DNA of 19,469 bases from an uncultured Bacteroidales bacterium (GTDB lineage Bacteria; Bacteroidota; Bacteroidia; Bacteroidales; WCHB1-69), in the NCBI GenBank assembly GCA_937892025.1, contig CALAVA010000072.1, positions 1 to 19,469 on the forward strand, read 5' to 3'. Position numbers and translations under genes: made by a program. Shown here piece by piece: positions 7,574 to 15,641 of this stretch. Positions within the stretch are counted from its first letter, which is position 1. Every line of letters begins with the position of its first letter. The notes under the pieces are model-generated. The model searched no databases, was not told the origin of the DNA, and saw only the letters and a list, made by a program, of their open reading frames with translations.

Positions 7574-8215
7574 TTATTTACATTTTTCCATTTGAATTTC
7601 TATATTTTTTATCATATCTGTTTCATATTTCATTACAATATCATCTAATAATTGTCCGCCTTTTTCGGTACATAACCCACGAAAGACAGCAATTATAAAT
7701 GTATATAAAATATCTGAAACCATATATTTTCTGAATCTTTCATTAAAAATCCTACTTTCATTTTCAAGGATGTCAATAAACAAGTCAGGATTAATCTCCG
7801 TACGAATAAGCCCTCTATCCATACCTATAACAAAATATTGAACAAGCAATTCTCGCATTCTATTGTTAAAATTCAAAAAAATTTCTGAATATATATCTGG
7901 ATAGATTTTTTTGACATCAGCAAAAAAACGATTATATTTTGACAAAGAGATAAAATGACTTGGATACTTAATAGGAAGAATCATTTTCATAAAATCAACA
8001 TCCGAAATAGTGCCATTTTTAGGAACAATCTTATCATATTGATTGATAATATAGTTTGCACAATCCCGAATTAGATTATCTTTATTGCCAAAAATCTCAT
8101 ACAATGTACGTTTGGAAATATGCAATTCTTTTGCCAACTCATCTGTTGTGAATCTGGCACCATCATAAAGATAATTTGCAACTATTTTTTCTATCAAACA
8201 ATTTTTCTCTACCAT
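7574..8215 (-). CDS. TetR/AcrR-type transcriptional regulator of the efflux operon
   Basis: The first gene of the efflux operon encodes 213 residues. A helix-turn-helix is visible at about residues 22-49 (FTTDELAKELHISKRTLYEI), which fits the TetR N-terminal DNA-binding domain, with an aromatic YEIFGNKDNL after the recognition helix as in most members. The remaining all-helical part should be a ligand-binding and dimerization domain; it is variable, as expected. It is the promoter-proximal gene and its promoter region contains a small palindrome, so autorepression and repression of the pump is the simplest model. The inducing ligand is unknown. Confidence 0.9.
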   Translation of the reverse strand: MVEKNCLIEKIVANYLYDGARFTTDELAKELHISKRTLYEIFGNKDNLIRDCANYIINQYDKIVPKNGTISDVDFMKMILPIKYPSHFISLSKYNRFFADVKKIYPDIYSEIFLNFNNRMRELLVQYFVIGMDRGLIRTEINPDLFIDILENESRIFNERFRKYMVSDILYTFIIAVFRGLCTEKGGQLLDDIVMKYETDMIKNIEIQMEKCK

Positions 8216-8387
8216 ATTTTGACAAAACTAAAAAAACTAATATTTTTTTTTGAGTTTCCGTTTTGTGGAATTTATAAACGCAACTATTATTCTATTTATT
8301 TTATTAATTAAAAAAAAATATCAAACAAAAATTTAAACTATTGGTTTTCAATCAAAAAAAAATCAAACATCAAACTACAAAAAACAA
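8216..8387. other. AT-rich intergenic region upstream of the efflux operon
   Basis: This 172-base gap separates the TetR start from the end of comEC. It has no ORF worth calling. It contains the likely efflux promoter and runs of A up to nine bases. A weak stem (ATTG/CAAT near 8340) followed by T-rich minus-strand sequence could end the comEC transcript, but it is too short to call. Confidence 0.5.
8217..8230 (-). promoter_or_regulatory. Candidate efflux-operon promoter box with overlapping palindrome
   Basis: On the minus strand TAGTTTTG (8230 to 8223) fits the TAnnTTTG -7 consensus. It overlaps the 11-bp palindrome TTTTGACAAAA at 8217-8227. Only seven bases separate the box from the TetR ATG, so the transcript would be nearly leaderless if this is the real promoter. 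TetR proteins often bind palindromes over their own promoter, which makes this a candidate operator, though 11 bp is shorter than usual sites. Confidence 0.4.
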
Positions 8388-10430
8388 CTATTTTGCAATA
8401 ATTAGACAAGATTCTTTAAGGTCATGATAGGAGATTTGCAAACTATCACATTGTTTTCTCAATTGCTCACGGCGATATTCATAGAGATTTGCCCCAAGAA
8501 TTAAGTTTTCAAAATCTATATAGTTTTTTATTTGAGAAAGATTATAATATTTGTTTTCAGCGAGAATTAAATAATCAACAGCAATTCGCTGATTGGTTTT
8601 GTAGGGGTTGGCTGTCAAATACAGCCACGTTTTATTATAAATTGTAATCGGATTTTGTCCAATTGTATAATTTATATTATTGATTCTATGGTAAATTCTA
8701 TTATTATCTGCGGCATAAGCCATGGCTGATACGGCCGAAGAGTCAAAAAGATAGGTATGACAAGATTTTTTATACAAACAATCAATAATAGGCACAGAAC
8801 GAGTGCTATACACTATTGTTTCTTGAGTATTTTTTATCCGAAGTTGTGTTTGTATTTCTAATCCTATAAAAGCAAGACAAGCAACAATGGCGAAAAACAC
8901 ACAGTCTTTACGTTTGTAAAGCCAAATAGAAGCAAAACAAACAATAAACACATACATTAAAATTGTTTCAATCAAAGAAAAGGATATGCCTTTTGTGGTT
9001 GAAAATGGCAAGTTTTCTATAGATTCAATAGCGGTATTCATAAAACGAATCAAAAAAGTGAGTGCAAATGCCAAGCATTTATAGACAAAAGGCCAAAAAG
9101 AAAACACCAAAACGGCAATTCCCAAACAAACAACAACAAAAGCCAAGCCGATAACTATTATATTTGTAATAATGAAATAATTGGGAAATTGATGGAAACA
9201 ATACATAGCAATAGGAGCCGTAAACAATTGGGCGGCAATACTGACGGTTATCAAATTCCACACATAATCCCCGACTTTTGTTTTGCATGTATATAATTGA
9301 TATATAGGATTTTGCAGCCACACTATTCCAAAAACGGCAGCGTATGACAATTGAAAACCGACTTCAAAAATCAACAAAGGATTGAATAACAACAAAAACA
9401 ACATTGATGAAAACAAACTATTATATGTATTTGTTTGCTGTTCTAACATACCTCCCAAAGAGACAAAAGAAAACATTGTTGCGGCTCTTAAGACGGAAGG
9501 TGAAAGCCCTGTTATACAAGCATACAGCCATATTACCAATAACAACAAACAGGCTTTTAATATCTTTTGCCATCGATTGTTATCCAAAAATTTCAAAAAG
9601 AAATTAACAATCATAAAAATGATACCGACATGCATTCCTGACACACAAAGAATATGACTTGCACCTGCTGAAGAATAACTTTTTTGTAAATCGGGGTCTA
9701 ATTTATCGTCATAGCCCAACAAAATGGCAGCAATCACACCATATTCTTTCATATCCATGTGAGCAGCCTCAAAAATTTGCAAAAACTTATTTCTAATATG
9801 TATCGCATAATCCATAATGGGATTTCCTTGCTTGACTGCAATTCTTTTCCACTGATTTTCACTACAATATGATTGCAAATGAATGTTTTTTATTCGTAAA
9901 TAACGTGCATAATCAAAAGCATGAGGATTTTTGGGTTCTTCAATCTCATTCAATACACTATTAATGATAAGTTTATCTCCATATTCAATTTGTTTAGACA
10001 AACTATCAATAGCCAAATACACAATGGCTTTGTATCGACAAGTTTGCCAAGAAGAATCTTTATAAATAGCATTGACAGAGGTTGTTAGTTTTATACTTTT
10101 GGGCTTTAAGGTTGGTGGTTCTTTTACGGTAGCCACAAACAAATGTTTGTTGTCGGTTTCAAAATCAGCAGGTATAGAATAATATTGCATAAAAGTCTGA
10201 GTGTACGCAAAGCCTATCAAACCTATATTTATCAATATCAACAATCCTCCAATATGCCACAAAAAATCTGCACGATGAACAAATAACCAAACAAGCATAC
10301 AGACTATGAATATGAAAAGCAAGACGACATAAATAGGAAGCGTAAAATTAGGGAACGAAAATTTAAGTACAATACCACAAATGAAGGCGAACAAAATACG
10401 TACCACAGGATATTTAGCCCAAGAAAACAT
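8388..10430 (-). CDS. comEC: ComEC/Rec2-family DNA uptake channel protein
   Basis: This 680-residue polytopic membrane protein belongs to the ComEC/Rec2 family, which carries single-stranded DNA across the inner membrane during natural transformation. Residues 1-80 contain N-terminal membrane helices, 95-165 a soluble OB-like region (DUF4131), with the family motif NPHAFDYARYL at about 168-178. The competence domain begins near 225 and includes GASHILCVSGMHVGI at 256-270, followed by many membrane helices to about 530. The C-terminal ~130 residues take the place of the metallo-beta-lactamase-like domain but show no HxHxDH motif, so that part looks non-catalytic, as in many Bacteroidota homologues. 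The gene lies 5 bp after the solute-binding protein gene and is the last of the guaA operon. No other competence gene is in the window. Confidence 0.92.
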   Translation of the reverse strand: MFSWAKYPVVRILFAFICGIVLKFSFPNFTLPIYVVLLFIFIVCMLVWLFVHRADFLWHIGGLLILINIGLIGFAYTQTFMQYYSIPADFETDNKHLFVATVKEPPTLKPKSIKLTTSVNAIYKDSSWQTCRYKAIVYLAIDSLSKQIEYGDKLIINSVLNEIEEPKNPHAFDYARYLRIKNIHLQSYCSENQWKRIAVKQGNPIMDYAIHIRNKFLQIFEAAHMDMKEYGVIAAILLGYDDKLDPDLQKSYSSAGASHILCVSGMHVGIIFMIVNFFLKFLDNNRWQKILKACLLLLVIWLYACITGLSPSVLRAATMFSFVSLGGMLEQQTNTYNSLFSSMLFLLLFNPLLIFEVGFQLSYAAVFGIVWLQNPIYQLYTCKTKVGDYVWNLITVSIAAQLFTAPIAMYCFHQFPNYFIITNIIVIGLAFVVVCLGIAVLVFSFWPFVYKCLAFALTFLIRFMNTAIESIENLPFSTTKGISFSLIETILMYVFIVCFASIWLYKRKDCVFFAIVACLAFIGLEIQTQLRIKNTQETIVYSTRSVPIIDCLYKKSCHTYLFDSSAVSAMAYAADNNRIYHRINNINYTIGQNPITIYNKTWLYLTANPYKTNQRIAVDYLILAENKYYNLSQIKNYIDFENLILGANLYEYRREQLRKQCDSLQISYHDLKESCLIIAK

Positions 10431-10435
10431 CCTAC

Positions 10436-11494
10436 TTAATGCTTTTTGACTCTTTTAAGAGTCAGAAGATTCATACTATTATTTTCCATGCCCTCAATAT
10501 TATTTTGGACAAAACGCAACACTCTATCATAATATAAAACCACGACAGGTGCATCTTCCATTACCAAACTATCAATCTGCCGATATAATTGTTCTCTTTC
10601 AAGAATATTGCTTGTAGATTGAGATTGTTGATATAAAGCATCTACCCTTTTGTTTTTATAGTGTGTATAATTAGGTCCATTGGGGGTAAAATTCTGCGAA
10701 TAAAAGAGTGCCAAATAATTTTCGGCATCTGGATAATCTGCAATCCACGAACCTCTGAAAAAAGGGATTTCAGACTTTGCTATAAATTGCCGTAAGATAG
10801 CGGGTTGCATTTTTGATATTTCTACTTTTATACCAATTTGTTCCAATTCATGAGCGAGATATAAAGTAATGTCCATATAATTTTCAGTTACGCATAATTT
10901 GACAGGTGGCAAATTTTTTCCATTTGGGAAGCCTGCTTTTGCCAACAAATCTCTTGCTTTTTGCGGATTATAGTCATAACCATAAGCCGCTTGATTATCA
11001 AAAGGTGGCATTCCATAGGGAATCATACCTTTTGTTCCCGCAACACCAATATTACTTCTTAAAAATCGCAACATTTTACTTCTATCAAACCCATAATTTA
11101 TGGCTTGACGAACCTCTTTTATTTTCAATGGATTTTTTTCATTGGCATCATCCATCAAAAAGCCCAAATATTCGGTATTAAGATAGGGCATAGACAACAT
11201 TTTTATCCGTTTTTGATAGGCTATGCTCAATTGTCCGTCTTTAGAGAGCAATTCATCTTTATAAGAAGCATCCAATCCTGACAAAAAATCGAGATTACCT
11301 TTTACAAACTCCATAAAAGCCGATTGTTTATCTATAATAAATGAAACAGCGACTGCGTCAAGATAAGGCAATTTGCAACCTTGCTCATCTTTTTCAAAAT
11401 AGTTATCATTTTTCAACATGGACAATTTCACTCCTTCTCGCCATGTTTTCATAAAAAAAGGACCTGTGCCGACCGTATTTTTCCACAACTTCAT
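10436..11494 (-). CDS. C-terminal part of a frameshifted family 5 solute-binding lipoprotein
   Basis: This 352-residue frame holds the second part of a DppA/OppA-like (SBP_bac_5) protein. The genuine match begins at TVGTGPFFMKTWREG, the segment that follows the inter-strand motif in this family; the first six residues are read out of frame from the N-terminal part. Other family features are WIADYPDAENYLALFYSQNF and an Asn/Tyr-rich tail with a conserved DAPVVVLYYDR near the end. The ATG at 11494 lies inside the upstream frame and need not be a real start. Joining both parts at the A5 run near 11478-11482 gives about 536 residues, a normal length for the family. See the upstream part for the gene's role. 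Confidence 0.82.
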   Translation of the reverse strand: MKLWKNTVGTGPFFMKTWREGVKLSMLKNDNYFEKDEQGCKLPYLDAVAVSFIIDKQSAFMEFVKGNLDFLSGLDASYKDELLSKDGQLSIAYQKRIKMLSMPYLNTEYLGFLMDDANEKNPLKIKEVRQAINYGFDRSKMLRFLRSNIGVAGTKGMIPYGMPPFDNQAAYGYDYNPQKARDLLAKAGFPNGKNLPPVKLCVTENYMDITLYLAHELEQIGIKVEISKMQPAILRQFIAKSEIPFFRGSWIADYPDAENYLALFYSQNFTPNGPNYTHYKNKRVDALYQQSQSTSNILEREQLYRQIDSLVMEDAPVVVLYYDRVLRFVQNNIEGMENNSMNLLTLKRVKKH

Positions 11495-12047
11495 GTGGGA
11501 CGATGGAACAATATTGCATAGAAAGCAATCCCAAAAAAGGCGGGAATGTTTTTTTTAGATGAATTTCAACCGTTGTATCATTGATTGCTAAAAATGCGGG
11601 TTTACCATTGATAGTATCCACCAAACTAAACAACCATGCACCGGGCGAAGCAACTTTGGGGTCTATAATCCGTTTGAAACTATAAACGACATCTTCTGCC
11701 GTCATTTTTCGTTTTTGAGGAAAATGGAAAAAATCGGTTTCATGAAAAAAGACATCATCACGCAAATAAAAGCGATAGATTTTTCCATTGGGAGATATTT
11801 CCCAACTTCTTGCCAAACAAGGCATTATCTGCAATTGGCTATCCAATTGGACTAAACTATTGAACAATTGATTACAAGCCCAGATATTGGCTTGGTCTTT
11901 TGCAAAGGCAGGGTCTAATGAGGTGATACCGGCAGATTCATTATAACGAAAAACTTGTCTGCCTTGTGTTTCATGCTTTGGTTGGCACGAAAAGAAAAGA
12001 AAAAACAGCACAAACCAACAAGACAATCGAATTGCTCTCGTTTGCAT
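11406..12047 (-). CDS. N-terminal part of a frameshifted family 5 solute-binding lipoprotein (peptide-binding, DppA/OppA-like)
   Basis: The frame encodes a lipoprotein signal (FFLFFSC, lipid Cys21) and the first lobe of an SBP_bac_5 protein: GITSLDPAFAKDQANIWACN at 40-59, the WEISPNGKIYRFYLRDDVFFH segment near 82-102 and KMTAEDVVYSFKRIIDP at 114-130. These proteins bind peptides or similar solutes outside the inner membrane. True sequence ends around VVEKYG (residue 192); the last 21 residues are out-of-frame reading of the C-terminal part. No permease or ATPase gene is adjacent, so a role other than classical import, such as binding murein peptides, is possible. It follows the LysM protein gene by 2 bp. 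One base lost from the A5 run restores the frame; a lost short loop is also possible because relatives have several more residues here. Confidence 0.82.
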   Translation of the reverse strand: MQTRAIRLSCWFVLFFLFFSCQPKHETQGRQVFRYNESAGITSLDPAFAKDQANIWACNQLFNSLVQLDSQLQIMPCLARSWEISPNGKIYRFYLRDDVFFHETDFFHFPQKRKMTAEDVVYSFKRIIDPKVASPGAWLFSLVDTINGKPAFLAINDTTVEIHLKKTFPPFLGLLSMQYCSIVPHEVVEKYGRHRSFFYENMARRSEIVHVEK

Positions 12048-12049
12048 GA

Positions 12050-13951
12050 TTATTTTCTTTTATGTTTTATCGGAATTGTCTTTTCTTCCCAATCGGTATT
12101 GTTGTCAACTTCTACATACCGATAATCTTTTATTTTGAAAATATGCACAAAAGTATTTTCTAAGGTATATTTATTATGTGGGGAAAATTCATATTTTGTT
12201 GAAAGCAAGGCATTGTTAGGAGTTTCACAAGCACTGAATGATGTTCCCTTTTCACATAAACTGCTTAAAAAATAATAAGTGATATCATAACCTTGAAAAG
12301 CGAACTGCTTTAATGTTGGCTCTATTTGATATTTTTCACGAAATCTTTTCAAAAAACTAATCACATTTTCTCGGCTATAATCCACAAAATATTGACTAAT
12401 ATAAAGTGTATTAAGATTTATAAAATATTCTGTTTCAATATTATCAAAATTCAACCAAGTTTCAGGAGCCACCAAAGTAACATTTTCATACTTGCCTGCA
12501 TTCAAACTTTGGACAAAATTTGTTATTGTTATCTCGCCACTAAAAAAAGTGAGAATATAATTTTCACATATAGGATTGATAGCCGCTTTCACCCCTGCAA
12601 TGCCTGCCGTTTGCAGATTGATTTCTTGAATGGGGATACTTTCACCTGCACAAGTTGTATGTATAGCAGTCTTATAATCTGTAACAATCATATTTTCTTT
12701 TGCAGATTGATTATTGACAATAATAACATTTGCCGTTTTATTTCTATCTCTGATATATTGTGCCAATTTAAGTGCTTGATTATAATAAGAAGAGGTGGCT
12801 TTGTAAACCCAAGATCCACATTCATCAAAAGTGATAGAGAATGGATTTACGATACAAATATCATGATTTTTAGCATATTGGCACAAGGTCATAAATTCTT
12901 TACCAAAAAATGGACCTATAATCAAATCGGCCTCTTGCAACTCACCACTATTGATAAGTTGAGTCATTTTTTCAGAAGAAATTTCGTTCACATCTTCTAT
13001 CTTCAATTGAATTTGAATATTCGGATATTGTTTTTCTATATCTTCTACGGCTAACAACAAGGCTTCATAAAATTGAATGAAAGCAAATTGTTTAATAGGC
13101 TTGTAATCATTCAATGTTTTTATATTGGCGATGTTAATATTTGTTCCTTTGGACAAATAAAGCGGAATAAACATATAAACACGATAAAAATCTTTTTTTT
13201 GCCCGATTTTTGCTTTTGTTTCTATGTTTACATTTTGTTTATCTTCTTTGGTAATTGTTTCTATCATCTCTTGCGATGACTCATAAGGTTGTACAACGCC
13301 ATTGATGTCTGGGAGGCGAATTTGTTGCCCGATAGAAAGTTGTTCGGTAAGTTGCGGATTCAATGCTTTGAGCGAATCTACTTTAACTCCATATCTTTTG
13401 GCAATTCCGAATAAAGTTTCTCCTTGTTGTACAATATGAATGCGAGGCTGATTTTTTTCTACAATAATAGGTGTTTGTTTGTTGTTTTTATCTTTTTCTT
13501 TTTTATTGCCCCCAATTGAACTGGTAATAATACTATTGTCATTTAACAAAATAGGCACATTAAGGATTTGTCCGCTATGCAAGTTTTGTTTATCAAGCAC
13601 GGCAGGATTAAGTATTGCAAGTTCATCTTCTGATATTTGTCTTGTTTTGGCGATAAAAGCCCAAGTTTCGCCTTGTTTGACAGAATAGGGTTCCACTTCT
13701 TTGTTAGAAATAGGGATATAAACAATCTCATCTATAGCCAAACCTTTGGCTGTTTGTGCATTATAAGATATAATGGTATCTACATGCACAGCATACAAAA
13801 TAGACAATCTATACAACGTTTGTCCTTTAACAACCTTATGAGCATAAAAAAGATGCTTATTTATAATTGTCGTTTCAGTAGTTTTGCTTGTTTGTGCAAA
13901 AAGATTAGCTATACAAATTACTAATAGTAATGTAACAATATTTTTACGCAT
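12050..13951 (-). CDS. Exported protein with three LysM domains and a type I periplasmic-binding fold
   Basis: The 633-residue protein starts with a signal peptide ending LFAQ (residue 20). Three LysM peptidoglycan-binding domains lie at about 37-80 (HKVVKGQTLYRLSILY), 88-133 (YSVKQGETWAFIA) and 171-214 (IHIVQQGETLFGIAKRYGV). A low-complexity Lys/Asn linker and a further linker precede a type I periplasmic-binding fold from about 256 to the end, like LivK or the LpoA C-terminal domain. It is probably bound to the cell wall in the periplasm. The fold suggests ligand sensing or scaffolding of wall enzymes and not transport, because no permease is present. It sits 15 bp after guaA and 2 bp before the solute-binding protein gene. 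Confidence 0.88.
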   Translation of the reverse strand: MRKNIVTLLLVICIANLFAQTSKTTETTIINKHLFYAHKVVKGQTLYRLSILYAVHVDTIISYNAQTAKGLAIDEIVYIPISNKEVEPYSVKQGETWAFIAKTRQISEDELAILNPAVLDKQNLHSGQILNVPILLNDNSIITSSIGGNKKEKDKNNKQTPIIVEKNQPRIHIVQQGETLFGIAKRYGVKVDSLKALNPQLTEQLSIGQQIRLPDINGVVQPYESSQEMIETITKEDKQNVNIETKAKIGQKKDFYRVYMFIPLYLSKGTNINIANIKTLNDYKPIKQFAFIQFYEALLLAVEDIEKQYPNIQIQLKIEDVNEISSEKMTQLINSGELQEADLIIGPFFGKEFMTLCQYAKNHDICIVNPFSITFDECGSWVYKATSSYYNQALKLAQYIRDRNKTANVIIVNNQSAKENMIVTDYKTAIHTTCAGESIPIQEINLQTAGIAGVKAAINPICENYILTFFSGEITITNFVQSLNAGKYENVTLVAPETWLNFDNIETEYFINLNTLYISQYFVDYSRENVISFLKRFREKYQIEPTLKQFAFQGYDITYYFLSSLCEKGTSFSACETPNNALLSTKYEFSPHNKYTLENTFVHIFKIKDYRYVEVDNNTDWEEKTIPIKHKRK

Positions 13952-13966
13952 AATAAAAACAATTAA

Positions 13967-15496
13967 TTATTCCCATTCAATCGTTGCAGGTGGTTTTGAA
14001 CTGATGTCATAAACGACTCTATTCACGCCCCTTACTTTATTAATAATTTCATTAGACACTTTTGAAAGTAAATCATACGGTAAATGCACCCAATCTGCCG
14101 TCATTCCATCGGTGGAAGTTACGGCACGCAAGGCCACACAATTTTCGTATGTACGTTCATCTCCCATAACACCTACGGATTTTATGGGTAGAAGCATAGC
14201 ACCTGCCTGCCATGTTTTGTCATACCAGCCCGATTCTTGCAGGTTATCAATAAAAATGGCATCCACCTCTTGTAAAATACGCACTTTTTCTTCTGTAATG
14301 TCTCCCAATATTCTGATACCCAAACCTGGTCCGGGAAAAGGATGCCGCTTGAGCAACATATCAGGAATATGCAAACTGCGACCTATCTGACGCACTTCAT
14401 CTTTGAAAAGCAAACGCAAAGGCTCTACAATTTTCAATTTCATATAATCTGGCAAACCACCTACATTATGGTGTGATTTGATGGTAGCCGAAGGACCTTT
14501 TACCGATTGAGATTCTATAACATCAGGATAAATAGTACCTTGTGCTAACCATTTTACGTTACTTATTTTTTTTGCTTCTTGGTCAAAAACATCTATAAAT
14601 GTGCCACCAATAATTTTTCTTTTGCGTTCAGGGTCAGTAACACCTTGCAATTTTTGATAGAACAATTGAGAAGCATCTACGCCAATAACATTTAAACCTG
14701 TTTGTTTATAATTATTCAAAACAGTTTCAAATTCATTTTTTCTCAACAAACCATTATTGACAAAAATTCCCGTCATATTTTTTCCAATTGCCTTGTGCAA
14801 CAGATAGGCAGCCACTGAAGAGTCTACGCCACCAGAAATGCCGAGAATAACTTTGTCGTCTTGCAATTGTTCTTGCAATGCCTTAACACTTGATTCTATA
14901 AAGGAATCAGGTGTCCAACTTTGTTTGCACGCACAAATACCTACCACAAAGTTTTTCAACAATACAATACCTTGTTCACTATGGTGTACTTCTGGATGAA
15001 ATTGTATGCCAAAAGTTTGTTCTCCTTTTATTTGAAACCCTGCATATTTCACATCTGCTGTCCCACAAATAGGCTCAAAGTTATCAGGAATGTTGGTAAT
15101 GCTATCCCCATGCGACATCCACACTTGTGTATTCAGTTGTAAATCTCGCAAAAGTGGATTTTGAGTATTTATATGTACCAACTTGGCACGCCCATATTCT
15201 CTTGAAGGCGAGGATTGTACCTTTCCTCCTTCATGATAGGCCAAATATTGTGCGCCATAACATACCCCTAACACGGGAACTTTTCCGCGATATAAACTCA
15301 CATTTGGGCGTGGTGCCTCTGGATTATAAACAGAATAAGGGCTACCAGATAATATTACACCCTTAACATTTTGAGGCAATTGATTAATTGCATTAAAGGG
15401 GTGTATCTCACAATAAACATTCAACTCACGCACACGTCTTGCTATCAATTGTGTATATTGTGAGCCAAAATCAAGTATTAAAATCATTTCTTCCAT
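13967..15496 (-). CDS. guaA: GMP synthase (glutamine-hydrolysing)
   Basis: The enzyme amidates XMP to GMP with glutamine and ATP, the last step of guanine nucleotide synthesis. At 509 residues it is full length. The N-terminal class I amidotransferase has the catalytic Cys79 (GVCYGAQ), His167 and Glu169 (QFHPEVHHSEQG). The ATP pyrophosphatase domain has the PP-loop SGGVDSS at 221-227. The C-terminal dimerization domain ends KPPATIEWE, as expected. The start MEEMILILDFGSQYTQ agrees with other Bacteroidota GuaA proteins, although Met4 is also possible. A TAnnTTTG box lies just upstream. It is the first gene of the operon that continues with the LysM protein, the solute-binding protein and comEC. 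Confidence 0.97.
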   Translation of the reverse strand: MEEMILILDFGSQYTQLIARRVRELNVYCEIHPFNAINQLPQNVKGVILSGSPYSVYNPEAPRPNVSLYRGKVPVLGVCYGAQYLAYHEGGKVQSSPSREYGRAKLVHINTQNPLLRDLQLNTQVWMSHGDSITNIPDNFEPICGTADVKYAGFQIKGEQTFGIQFHPEVHHSEQGIVLLKNFVVGICACKQSWTPDSFIESSVKALQEQLQDDKVILGISGGVDSSVAAYLLHKAIGKNMTGIFVNNGLLRKNEFETVLNNYKQTGLNVIGVDASQLFYQKLQGVTDPERKRKIIGGTFIDVFDQEAKKISNVKWLAQGTIYPDVIESQSVKGPSATIKSHHNVGGLPDYMKLKIVEPLRLLFKDEVRQIGRSLHIPDMLLKRHPFPGPGLGIRILGDITEEKVRILQEVDAIFIDNLQESGWYDKTWQAGAMLLPIKSVGVMGDERTYENCVALRAVTSTDGMTADWVHLPYDLLSKVSNEIINKVRGVNRVVYDISSKPPATIEWE

Positions 15497-15502
15497 AGAT
15501 AC

Positions 15503-15510
15503 AAAAGTAC
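15503..15510 (-). promoter_or_regulatory. Candidate -7 box of the guaA operon
   Basis: On the minus strand TACTTTTG (15510 to 15503) fits the TAnnTTTG consensus. It lies six bases before the guaA ATG, so the leader would be only a few nucleotides. No TTTG or TTG -33 element is seen at the usual distance. It is the best promoter candidate in the gap of 145 bases. Confidence 0.5.
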
Positions 15511-15577
15511 AACTTTTAATGAAACGGATTCATTATTTTGTAAATATTTTTACCCCATTAACAAAATTAAAGACAAA

Positions 15578-15610
15578 AAAGACAATACTCCCTATCAAGA
15601 TATTGTCTTT
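15578..15610 (-). terminator. Hairpin terminator after the DUF2490 gene
   Basis: Exact 10-base arms AAAGACAATA (15578-15587) and TATTGTCTTT (15601-15610) enclose a 13-base loop. In the minus-strand direction, the direction of the DUF2490 gene ending at 15642, the stem is followed by TTTTGTCTTT. An outer pair of arms (AAAGACAA and TTGTCTTT) could extend the structure. It closes the cluster before guaA begins. Confidence 0.75.
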
Positions 15611-15641
15611 ATCTTGTCTTTATATATTTTATTACAAGGTA

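Noticed and set aside
8259..8280. CGTTT and AAACG arms 12 bases apart upstream of the TetR gene as operator
   Set aside because: Only 5-bp arms and no inner symmetry; easily found by chance in AT-rich DNA.
8335..8350. Hairpin after comEC as terminator
   Set aside because: The stem is four base pairs and AT-rich, too weak to call, though T runs follow.
12326..13054. Long plus-strand open frame (242 codons) opposite the LysM protein
   Set aside because: Rich in Phe, Ile, Cys and Asn as expected from reading AT-rich coding DNA backwards; the minus-strand frame has clear domains.
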